From the NCBI GenBank assembly GCA_016763045.1, contig JAESUN010000066.1, positions 1-5,523 on the forward strand: a stretch of 5,523 nucleotides of DNA, given 5' to 3'. Shown piece by piece: positions 1-5,145 of this stretch. The DNA comes from Opitutaceae bacterium. Lineage in GTDB: Bacteria; Verrucomicrobiota; Verrucomicrobiia; Opitutales; Opitutaceae. The position numbers were made by a program, and so were the translations under genes. A model generated the notes under the pieces. The model was given only the letters and a program-made list of their open reading frames with translations, ran no database searches and was not told where the DNA came from. Every line of letters begins with the position of its first letter. Positions within the stretch are counted from its first letter, which is position 1.

Positions 1-936
1 CGAACCATACTCGTGCGTCTGAGGACGCACGACAATCTCTCCCTTTCCACCCAGCAAATCCTTCTCGGTCTTTTTCCAACTCTTAATGATACTCTTACAG
101 CGTCTGATATACTCATCAATAGGGATATTAAAATCTTTGATCATCTTCTGCCCATGATGGATAAAATAAGGCGTGTATTCACTCTGATGCTCGGAAGATT
201 CTGTCACAAAATACCCCAGGCGACGCATCATCTCAAAACGCACCTTATCCTTCTTAAACGTATCATCCTTCAACAAACGGAACAATCTTGGATACGCATC
301 CTTTCCTCTATATTTATACTCGAGAAAAAAGGCCATGTGATTAATCCCTGCGACCTTGTAGGTAACATCTTCATACTTTAGGCCAGCGTAATCAGCCAAC
401 TGCTTACTCGTGCCCTGAACACTGTGGCACAGCCCTATCATCGGAACACCTACTGCCCAGTCAACCGCCATACAATTCATGGCCATTGGGTTTGAGTAAT
501 TGAGAAAAAGACAATTTGGAGCCGCTACCGACTCTATATCGCGGGCAATTTTGACGATCTCAGGAATCGTCCGCAACCCACGAAAAACACCGCCCACTCC
601 CAGTGTATCCGCAATCGTTTGTTTCAACCCATAACGCGCTGGGATTTCAAAATCGATTACAGTTCCTGGTTTATAACCACCCACCTGAATGGTGCAGATG
701 ACATAGTTCGCATTAGTGATCGCTGTCTTGCGATTCAGTGTCGCTTTGACCGTTGCTTTCACTCCCAGCTTGGCAATGACCTTTTCCACCATCATCTTGG
801 CCACCTTTAAACGATCAGGCGCAATGTCCATCAAACAGATCTCACTGCCTGATAATTCTGGGAACTGCAGAATATCCGAAATTAAATTTTTCGCGAAAAC
901 AACGGATCCCGCACCAATGAGTGTGATTTTTGCCAT
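1..936 (-). CDS. melA: Alpha-galactosidase (MelA-like), glycoside hydrolase family 4, partial at C-terminus
   Basis: The first 312 residues are present; the reading frame is open to the left edge, so roughly the last third of a family protein of about 450 residues is missing. GH4 enzymes cleave glycosides by an NAD+ and divalent-metal dependent oxidation-elimination mechanism in the cytoplasm; MelA members hydrolyse melibiose and related alpha-galactosides. Visible features are a Rossmann dinucleotide loop (LIGAGS, residues 6-11, with D37 at the end of the second strand), ADTLGVGG at 109-116, NPMAMN at 149-154, CHSVQGT at 170-176 and GINHMAF at 197-203. C170 and H200 match the metal-binding Cys and His of the family. 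ESSEH..EYTP at 246-256 is nearly identical to my memory of E. coli MelA. The start is firm: an in-frame TAA lies three codons upstream. No Shine-Dalgarno is seen. It is divergent from an AraC-type regulator, which probably controls it. Another GH4 specificity such as alpha-glucosidase or galacturonidase is possible but less likely. Confidence 0.9.
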   Translation of the reverse strand, partial: MAKITLIGAGSVVFAKNLISDILQFPELSGSEICLMDIAPDRLKVAKMMVEKVIAKLGVKATVKATLNRKTAITNANYVICTIQVGGYKPGTVIDFEIPARYGLKQTIADTLGVGGVFRGLRTIPEIVKIARDIESVAAPNCLFLNYSNPMAMNCMAVDWAVGVPMIGLCHSVQGTSKQLADYAGLKYEDVTYKVAGINHMAFFLEYKYRGKDAYPRLFRLLKDDTFKKDKVRFEMMRRLGYFVTESSEHQSEYTPYFIHHGQKMIKDFNIPIDEYIRRCKSIIKSWKKTEKDLLGGKGEIVVRPQTHEYGS

Positions 937-940
937 AGCT

Positions 941-959
941 GGTTACATTCAGGGTTACA
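941..959. repeat. Direct repeat of GGTTACA before melA (possible activator site)
   Basis: The heptamer GGTTACA occurs at 941-947 and again at 953-959, a 12-base period; read on the minus strand it is TGTAACC twice. It begins only 4 bases upstream of the melA ATG and lies in the region shared with the divergent AraC-type gene. AraC-family proteins often bind direct repeats spaced about one helical turn apart, so this could be an operator. Its closeness to the start codon would fit repression or action on the leader better than classical activation. Function is inference; a chance repeat is possible. Confidence 0.3.
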
Positions 960-1007
960 CAAAAGAATATGAGGTAGTGAGAATAGACAAAGAGAGGATC
1001 CGTTGTT

Positions 1008-1037
1008 TTGTAAGATTGCCTTTTCATGATCTATCAT
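1008..1037 (+). promoter_or_regulatory. Candidate sigma-70-type promoter of the AraC-type regulator gene
   Basis: A -35-like TTGTAA (1008-1013) and a -10-like TATCAT (1032-1037) are separated by 18 bases. They match 4 of 6 and 5 of 6 consensus positions. Transcription would begin near 1044, about 24 bases before the ATG at 1068, and would exclude the alternative ATG at 1026. Found by eye only. Confidence 0.33.
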
Positions 1038-1067
1038 ATCCATTTTGTGATACTCCATATATCACCC

Positions 1068-1871
1068 ATGAAGTCCTCCGTAGATACATTTCTTAAAATC
1101 ATAGGTGCTGGAAGAGAAATAAGACGTTCATCCAGCTATTTTTTTAATAACCGGAAAAGATCTAAAGAATCTCTTTTTGTGATCCAGAGGACTCTGTCTG
1201 GTTCCTGTTTTTTCGAACATGAAGAAAGCAAATGCACCGTTCCTCAAGATCATGCCATGCTCTACACTCACAATGAATCCTCTTCCTATGGTGTGGCAGA
1301 AAACGCTCTCGTTCCCTATGATCTCGAGTACATTCTTTTTCGGGGACTGAGTGCTCAAAATCTCTTCACCACTATTCGCCATGATTTTGGCTCTGTTATC
1401 CAAATGAAAGCCGAAAGGGAAGCCGCTGCGAAATATACCGATCTCTTTGACCGTTTCCGAGATCATCGAATGCATGATCATCTACATGAAACGGAACTCA
1501 TCACCTCCCTACTTATCTCCATCTACAGAGAACAACTTGAGCAAACAGGAGCTTCAGACCCCATCGAACTCGGCTACCAAACAATTCAGAATCACTTTTC
1601 ACAACCCATCAACGTGAAGGAAATTGCCCTGAAAACAAATCTCTCCCGAGAACACTTCACCCGCCTTTTTATCCAACGCTATCAAGTATCTCCCGGGAAA
1701 TTGCTACGAAAACTTCGCTTAAAACAAGCACGTACCATGCTTCATCTTACAGCATTACCCATTAACGAAATCGCCCTCTCTTGTGGATTTACCAGCAGCA
1801 ATGCCTTTTGCCGTGCCTACCGAAGCCAATTCAACCAAAGTCCCGGGATTGATCGAGCTCGTATGAGTTAA
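1068..1871 (+). CDS. AraC/XylS-family transcriptional regulator
   Basis: A 267-residue DNA-binding regulator with the usual two-part layout. The N-terminal part (about 1-140) looks like a cupin-type ligand-binding domain; the stretch IIGAGREIRR at 11-20 and a glycine/aromatic strand around 44-50 resemble sugar-responsive AraC proteins. The C-terminal part (about 165-267) is the double helix-turn-helix domain. Helix-turn-helix 1 lies around 181-205 (INVKEIALKTNLSREHF at the front). Helix-turn-helix 2 and the family signature lie around 231-260 (INEIALSCGF..SNAFCRAYR.QF..SP). An in-frame ATG at 1026 would add 14 residues. I prefer 1068 because the AGRE motif then sits close to the N-terminus, as I expect for such proteins, and because the best promoter candidate overlaps the longer version. 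Neither start has a clear ribosome binding site. The gene is divergent from the MelA-like glycosidase, so a MelR-like role in sensing a galactoside and controlling that gene is the best inference; the ligand cannot be told from sequence. Confidence 0.88.
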   Translation: MKSSVDTFLKIIGAGREIRRSSSYFFNNRKRSKESLFVIQRTLSGSCFFEHEESKCTVPQDHAMLYTHNESSSYGVAENALVPYDLEYILFRGLSAQNLFTTIRHDFGSVIQMKAEREAAAKYTDLFDRFRDHRMHDHLHETELITSLLISIYREQLEQTGASDPIELGYQTIQNHFSQPINVKEIALKTNLSREHFTRLFIQRYQVSPGKLLRKLRLKQARTMLHLTALPINEIALSCGFTSSNAFCRAYRSQFNQSPGIDRARMS

Positions 1872-1953
1872 ACCTTTTCAAGAGCCTAATTAAGTCGACC
1901 ACTTCTAAATTTTCTCTACAGAGCCTTGCACTGAAAGTTTCTTTATGAAAAAT

Positions 1954-1957
1954 GGAG
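1954..1957 (+). promoter_or_regulatory. Shine-Dalgarno GGAG that fixes the HAD phosphatase start
   Basis: GGAG lies 6 bases upstream of the ATG at 1964. It overlaps an earlier in-frame ATG at 1952, which would therefore lack a site of its own. This supports 1964 as the true start. Confidence 0.6.
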
Positions 1958-1963
1958 TCACTT

Positions 1964-2641
1964 ATGAAACTTCTCCTCTGGGATATAGACGGAACCCTGA
2001 TTTGTTCAGGACGTGCCGGTGAACATGCTCTCATTCGGGCAATGAAACTGGAGTTTGGAGTCGACCTCACGATCGATCCTCGCGACTTGGCTGGCCGCAC
2101 AGATACCTATTTCTTTGGACGCAGTCTCAAACGCCATGGACTTTCCGATGATCTCGAAGCAATCCATTCCTTAATTGATGTCTACCTCACTCACCTCCCC
2201 GAGGAACTTCCGAAACGACCCGGAAAGACACTTGGAGGAATTCTGCCCCTACTGGAACAGTTAGCCGATCGAGAAGATATCGCCCAGGGCCTTTTGACTG
2301 GAAACATCGAGAAAGGCGCTCAGCTCAAACTCCAACACTTTGATTTCTGGAAGTTCTTTCCTTTTGGTGCTTTTGCCAACGACAGCCACCTACGCAACGA
2401 GCTCGGACCCCATGCCATCCGCCGTGCCAGCGACTTTCATCAATTTGAATTCACACCTGCTCACACTTTCATTATCGGAGACACTCCCTACGATATCGAA
2501 TGCGGAAAAGTCATTGGCGCAAACACGATTGCCGTGGCGACAGGGGCCTATTCTATCGAAGAATTAGAAAGCCACCATCCAACAGCAGTCTTTCCAGATT
2601 TCAACGATCCAACCTCTTTCCTCAACCTAATCAACAACTGA
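1964..2641 (+). CDS. HAD-superfamily phosphatase, phosphoglycolate phosphatase-like
   Basis: A 225-residue cytoplasmic hydrolase of the haloacid dehalogenase superfamily. Motif I is DIDGT at 7-11 with nucleophile D7 and acid/base D9. An alpha-helical cap fits residues 15-85, of the small subfamily I type. Motif II is the threonine of LLTGN at 110-114 (T112). Motif IV is GDTPYDIECG at 172-181, giving D173 and D177 for Mg2+ binding. The motif III lysine is not in the common K-P context; K122 in LKLQHFDFW is the likely candidate. These residues indicate Mg2+-dependent phosphate monoester hydrolysis. The substrate is unknown: phosphoglycolate, a sugar phosphate or another small phosphate ester are all possible. 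The ATG at 1964 is preferred over 1952 because a GGAG is well placed for it and the protein then begins directly with the first beta strand. It follows the AraC-type gene by 92 bases and precedes rpiB by 18, so it is probably co-transcribed with rpiB. Confidence 0.87.
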   Translation: MKLLLWDIDGTLICSGRAGEHALIRAMKLEFGVDLTIDPRDLAGRTDTYFFGRSLKRHGLSDDLEAIHSLIDVYLTHLPEELPKRPGKTLGGILPLLEQLADREDIAQGLLTGNIEKGAQLKLQHFDFWKFFPFGAFANDSHLRNELGPHAIRRASDFHQFEFTPAHTFIIGDTPYDIECGKVIGANTIAVATGAYSIEELESHHPTAVFPDFNDPTSFLNLINN

Positions 2642-2659
2642 CCCTATCCCTACCTGATT

Positions 2660-3097
2660 ATGTCCAAACCCAGCATAGCTATCGGTTCTGACCACGCCGG
2701 ATTCGATTACAAACAAGCCATTATTAAGCACCTCACTGATCAAGGTTTCACCGTCAAAGACTTTGGAACCCACTCCGATGAGTCTTGTGACTATCCCGAG
2801 TTCATCCGACCAACCGCTGAAGCCGTTGCCCGTGGAGAATTCGACTATGGTATCGTCCTAGGAGGATCCGGAAATGGTGAAGCTATCGTGGCCAACAAAG
2901 TGAAAGGGATTCGCTGCGGGCTTTGCTGGAGTGAAGACACGGCCATTTGGAATCGCAGCCACAACAATGCCAATTGTCTCGCCCTGGGACAGCGGACCAT
3001 CTCAGAAGTAGTCGCCCTGCAAATCGTCGATCTTTGGCTAGGAACTCCCTTTGACGGAGGCCGCCATGAACGCCGCGTTCAACAGATCGAAGGCTAA
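2660..3097 (+). CDS. rpiB: Ribose-5-phosphate isomerase B (RpiB/LacAB family)
   Basis: A complete 145-residue RpiB, the usual length. It interconverts ribose 5-phosphate and ribulose 5-phosphate in the non-oxidative pentose phosphate pathway; related enzymes act on allose 6-phosphate or galactose 6-phosphate. Visible motifs are GSDHAGF at 9-15 (D11, H12 for substrate binding and ring opening), DYPEF at 44-48, VLGGSGNGEAIVANKVKGIR at 66-85, HNNAN at 101-105 and the phosphate-binding basic tail GGRHERR at 133-139. At the position of the E. coli catalytic Cys66 there is serine (S70), and E74 lies four residues on. This is the M. tuberculosis arrangement, where a glutamate is the proton-transfer base. 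The WS..TA..R.HNNA stretch also resembles the actinobacterial form. No Shine-Dalgarno is visible in the 18-base gap after the phosphatase gene, so translation may be coupled to it. A terminator hairpin follows. Confidence 0.93.
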   Translation: MSKPSIAIGSDHAGFDYKQAIIKHLTDQGFTVKDFGTHSDESCDYPEFIRPTAEAVARGEFDYGIVLGGSGNGEAIVANKVKGIRCGLCWSEDTAIWNRSHNNANCLALGQRTISEVVALQIVDLWLGTPFDGGRHERRVQQIEG

Positions 3098-3115
3098 TTC
3101 ACTCCAATTTACCCC

Positions 3116-3146
3116 AAAAAAAAGCGATGACCGAAGTCATCGCTTT
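3116..3146 (-). terminator. Intrinsic terminator of rpsB-tsf, possibly bidirectional
   Basis: A perfect 11-base-pair stem (3121-3131 with 3136-3146) encloses a four-base loop. Read on the minus strand the loop is UUCG closed by C-G, a very stable tetraloop, and the stem runs into eight consecutive U residues (A-run 3116-3123 on the plus strand). It begins 25 bases after the tsf stop codon. On the plus strand it follows the rpiB stop by 18-23 bases and is trailed by the weaker tract TTTCTTT, so it may also end the rpiB transcript. Confidence 0.88.
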
Positions 3147-3171
3147 CTTTATAAAGAGAAAGATCGAATTT

Positions 3172-3765
3172 TTACTCCCCGATCTGATAGCGGACAAAAC
3201 GATGGATCACCAAGTTTTCACCCAAGGCTGAAATCTTAGAAGTCAGCAAATCATTAATCGTCTGATCAGCGTTTTTAACAAACGACTGCTCAAGAAGACA
3301 GATCGTCGAATAGTACTTGTTTAGCTTTCCTTCGACAATCTGCTGAACTGCAGGAGCAGGTTTTCCTTCAGCCTGAGCGACTGCGATTTCCTGTTCTTTT
3401 TTGATATCTTCTTCGGGAACATCTTCCCGTTTCACGTAAGTCGGGTTTGCCGCAGCAATGTGCAAACAGATATCCCGGCAAAGTCCCTTGAAGTCATCTG
3501 TCTTTGCGACGAAATCAGTCTCACAGTTAAGCTCTAGCATAACACCCACTTTACCTCCGAGATGAATATAACTCTCGATCAGTCCTTCAGACGTTGCACG
3601 ACCAGCTTTCTTAGCAGCCTGGGAAATACCCTTTTTACGAAGAATTATTTCAGCCTGTGCCTCATCTCCATTAGCTTCAGTCAAAGCCTTCTTACAGTCC
3701 ATCAGGCCCGCACCAGTCTTTCCGCGGAGCGCACCAACCATCTTTGCAGTTATTACGTTACTCAT
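3172..3765 (-). CDS. tsf: Translation elongation factor Ts
   Basis: A complete 197-residue EF-Ts, the guanine-nucleotide exchange factor that releases GDP from EF-Tu. The N-terminal UBA-like domain covers about 1-50, with VGALRGKTGAGLMDCKKAL at 10-28. The core carries the family TDFV motif at 83-86 (NCETDFVAKTDDF), whose Asp and Phe insert near the EF-Tu Mg2+/G domain. A charged linker (about 115-145) leads to the C-terminal part, ending with LGENLVIHRFVRY. The length matches the short single-core form, as in Thermus, rather than the roughly 283-residue two-subdomain E. coli form; many other phyla also have the short form. It lies 36 bases downstream of rpsB, in the usual rpsB-tsf order, and ends at a strong terminator, so pyrH does not follow as it does in many genomes. 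The start fits the family N-terminus; the upstream A-rich leader has no clear Shine-Dalgarno. Confidence 0.97.
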   Translation of the reverse strand: MSNVITAKMVGALRGKTGAGLMDCKKALTEANGDEAQAEIILRKKGISQAAKKAGRATSEGLIESYIHLGGKVGVMLELNCETDFVAKTDDFKGLCRDICLHIAAANPTYVKREDVPEEDIKKEQEIAVAQAEGKPAPAVQQIVEGKLNKYYSTICLLEQSFVKNADQTINDLLTSKISALGENLVIHRFVRYQIGE

Positions 3766-3801
3766 AATCTTTTTAAAATTGTGATAAGGTTTCCAGGACG
3801 A

Positions 3802-4773
3802 TTACTCGCTCTTGGTTTCCTCTTCAGGTTTTACTTCTTCAGTCGCTTCAGGAGCTGCTTCTTCTTCAGCTTTCACTTCCTCAGTCGCTGCCGCTTCTTC
3901 GACAGGTGCCTCAGGAGCTTTCTCTTCAGCAGGTGCTGCGGTTTCCGCAACAGGTGCAACAGGTGCTTTTTCAGCAGGCGCCTCTTCTACCACAGCAACC
4001 GGCTCTTCCTTGGTTTTTTCTTTTGCGGATAGATCAGGTTGAGAAGCAACCGTCGATAGATCAGCTGCAGCCTTAGCCTGACGAACTTCGTCTCTGCGAG
4101 AGAGACCTGCTTGAATCGCTTCTCCGATAGTATCAACGATAATACGGATTGCCTTAACAGCATCGTCATTACCTGGAACAGCATAATTAACCAAAGCAGG
4201 ATCCGAATTCGTATCAACCAATCCTACAACAGGGATATTCATCCGAGTTGCTTCTGCGACCGCAATATCCTCATGCTTGATATCGACAATAAAAATAGCT
4301 GATGGCAACTCGGGCATATTAACAAGGCCTTCGAAATTGCGCATCATACGAGACATTTCACGTTTGATAGCGGACTCTTCTTTCTTGGAGTATTTTGAAA
4401 GACTTCCGTCTGCCTCCATTGCCTGATACTTTTTGAATTTGGCAACACTACCCTTAATTGTCGCAAAATTTGTGAGAGTTCCACCCATCCAACGATTGGA
4501 GCAGAAAGGCATATTAACCATTCCAGCAGTCTCACGGATGATTTCCTGAGCTTGGCGTTTGGTTCCTACGAGCAGGATTTCCTTACCATTAGCAACAGTC
4601 TCTTCAATAAACTGGCAGGCGCTTTCCAACGCTGTACATGTCTTGGACAAATCAATAATTGAAGTCCCTTGACGGTGATCAAAAACAAATCCCTTTGAAC
4701 GGGGATTCCAACGCTTTACCTGATGCCCAAAATGAACTCCGGCATCGAACAAGTCTCGTAATGTAACTTCCAT
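3802..4773 (-). CDS. rpsB: 30S ribosomal protein S2 with long acidic C-terminal extension
   Basis: A complete 323-residue S2, well above the usual 230-260. S2 binds the back of the 30S head-body junction and is needed for S1 docking and initiation in many bacteria. The globular part ends near 225. It begins with DLFDAGVHFGHQ (7-18) and contains both S2 signatures: NRWMGGTLTNF at 93-103 and PVVGLVDTNSDP at 181-192, followed by NYAVPGNDDA. Residues 226-323 form an extension that from about 251 is almost entirely Ala, Glu, Pro, Val, Lys and Thr, strongly acidic and surely disordered. An in-frame ATG at 4809 would add 12 residues. ATG 4773 is preferred because the protein then begins like other S2 proteins and the AAGGAG lies just upstream of it, inside the longer version. 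First gene of the rpsB-tsf operon. Autoregulation through the leader is known in other bacteria but not demonstrable here. Confidence 0.96.
   Translation of the reverse strand: MEVTLRDLFDAGVHFGHQVKRWNPRSKGFVFDHRQGTSIIDLSKTCTALESACQFIEETVANGKEILLVGTKRQAQEIIRETAGMVNMPFCSNRWMGGTLTNFATIKGSVAKFKKYQAMEADGSLSKYSKKEESAIKREMSRMMRNFEGLVNMPELPSAIFIVDIKHEDIAVAEATRMNIPVVGLVDTNSDPALVNYAVPGNDDAVKAIRIIVDTIGEAIQAGLSRRDEVRQAKAAADLSTVASQPDLSAKEKTKEEPVAVVEEAPAEKAPVAPVAETAAPAEEKAPEAPVEEAAATEEVKAEEEAAPEATEEVKPEEETKSE
3817..3885 (-). repeat. Imperfect repeat in the S2 tail (TEEVKxEEE twice)
   Basis: Within the S2 extension the nine-residue unit TEEVK-A/P-EEE occurs at residues 297-305 and again at 311-319, a 14-residue period (42 bases). 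The DNA copies are similar but not identical. The surrounding tail is a looser run of EEAPxE and APVxE units. This suggests growth of the tail by short tandem duplication. Confidence 0.6.
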
Positions 4774-4783
4774 AATAAAAATA

Positions 4784-4791
4784 CTCTCCTT
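4784..4791 (-). promoter_or_regulatory. Ribosome binding site of rpsB
   Basis: Read on the minus strand the sequence is AAGGAGAG, a strong Shine-Dalgarno. Twelve bases separate the GGAG from the ATG at 4773, slightly long but workable through the overlapping GAG. It lies inside the longer open frame starting at 4809, which supports the shorter S2. Confidence 0.65.
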
Positions 4792-4837
4792 AGAGCACAG
4801 ATCTGCCAAAAGCAGCCTTACTTATTTAATTTTGAGG

Positions 4838-4866
4838 GTTAAATGAACTCACCGTGGTTCAGACAA
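4838..4866 (-). promoter_or_regulatory. Weak promoter candidate for rpsB-tsf
   Basis: On the minus strand TTGTCT (4866-4861) and TTTAAC (4843-4838) are separated by 17 bases, each matching 4 of 6 sigma-70 consensus positions. The leader would be about 55-60 bases. The spacer contains an imperfect inverted repeat (GAAC-T-CAC-C-GTGGTTC, 4845-4860). Found by eye and weak; other starts further upstream are possible. Confidence 0.25.
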
Positions 4867-4922
4867 AATCCTTACTCACCATGAGAAAAGGGCTAGACCT
4901 ACCCTTCCCCCCAGTGAAAGCA

Positions 4923-4935
4923 AGCAATAATTGCT
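4923..4935. repeat. Inverted repeat AGCAAT-A-ATTGCT
   Basis: Six-base arms around a single central base, in the upstream region of rpsB. The near-absent loop argues for a protein-binding operator rather than an RNA hairpin. No regulator can be named, and chance is not excluded in AT-rich DNA. Confidence 0.3.
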
Positions 4936-5010
4936 CAAAAATCCTCTTCTCCTCGATTTAACCACGAAAAACCATTGACAGACCATAATCTGCAGACAAA
5001 TTGCCCCTTC

Positions 5011-5025
5011 CTACACCACGTGTAG
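5011..5025. repeat. Inverted repeat CTACAC-CAC-GTGTAG
   Basis: Six-base arms separated by three bases, about 120 bases before the exported-protein start and 240 before rpsB. The symmetry and spacing are typical of dimeric repressor operators. No known operator is recognised with confidence. Confidence 0.35.
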
Positions 5026-5145
5026 CAAATACATTTTTCCTGTTGATCACAAGCCATATATAAAATTTGCGAGAAGCAAAAAAACTGTTATCCTTTGAGT
5101 GTATTATTAATGTGGTAATTGTCCACAGACCTTGGAGCTTGAACG

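Larger units (their letters stand above)
4774..5145. other. Divergent non-coding region between rpsB and the exported protein gene
   Basis: This 372-base stretch has no credible gene. On the minus strand it carries the rpsB leader and ribosome binding site (4784-4791) and a weak promoter candidate (4838-4866). Two small inverted repeats lie further upstream (4923-4935 and 5011-5025), and a minor one, AAGGG/CCCTT, is at 4888-4906 with a nine-base loop. On the plus strand GGAG at 5134-5137 lies eight bases before the ATG at 5146. A perfect TTGACA at 4975-4980 has no good -10 partner. AT-rich stretches around 5056-5066 and 5100-5110 may hold the promoter of the rightward gene, but I cannot place it. 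Confidence 0.7.

Noticed and set aside
1026..1067. Longer N-terminus of the AraC-type regulator from the ATG at 1026
   Set aside because: There is no ribosome binding site, it overlaps the best promoter candidate, and the AGRE motif would sit unusually far from the start. Not fully excluded.
13..1096. Plus-strand open frames at 13-381, 619-810 and 716-1096
   Set aside because: They lie opposite or across the start of the GH4 gene, whose minus-strand protein has many family motifs. They have no recognisable domains.
1128..1481. Minus-strand open frame inside the AraC-type gene
   Set aside because: It is antisense to a gene with a clear double helix-turn-helix domain and shows no motif.
3147..3156. 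Palindrome CTTTATAAAG after the terminator
   Set aside because: It is short, AT-rich and most simply part of the region after the hairpin.
3562..4302. Plus-strand frames at 3562-4032, 3812-4042 and 4111-4302
   Set aside because: They are antisense to tsf and rpsB. The Ser/Ala-rich and Phe/Arg-rich compositions are by-products of the repetitive S2 tail.
4774..4809. Twelve-residue N-terminal extension of S2 from the ATG at 4809
   Set aside because: The strong AAGGAG lies inside this extension, and S2 proteins normally begin as from 4773.
4975..4980. Perfect TTGACA on the plus strand as a -35 element
   Set aside because: No convincing -10 hexamer lies 16-18 bases downstream; the best is CAAATT, matching 3 of 6 positions.
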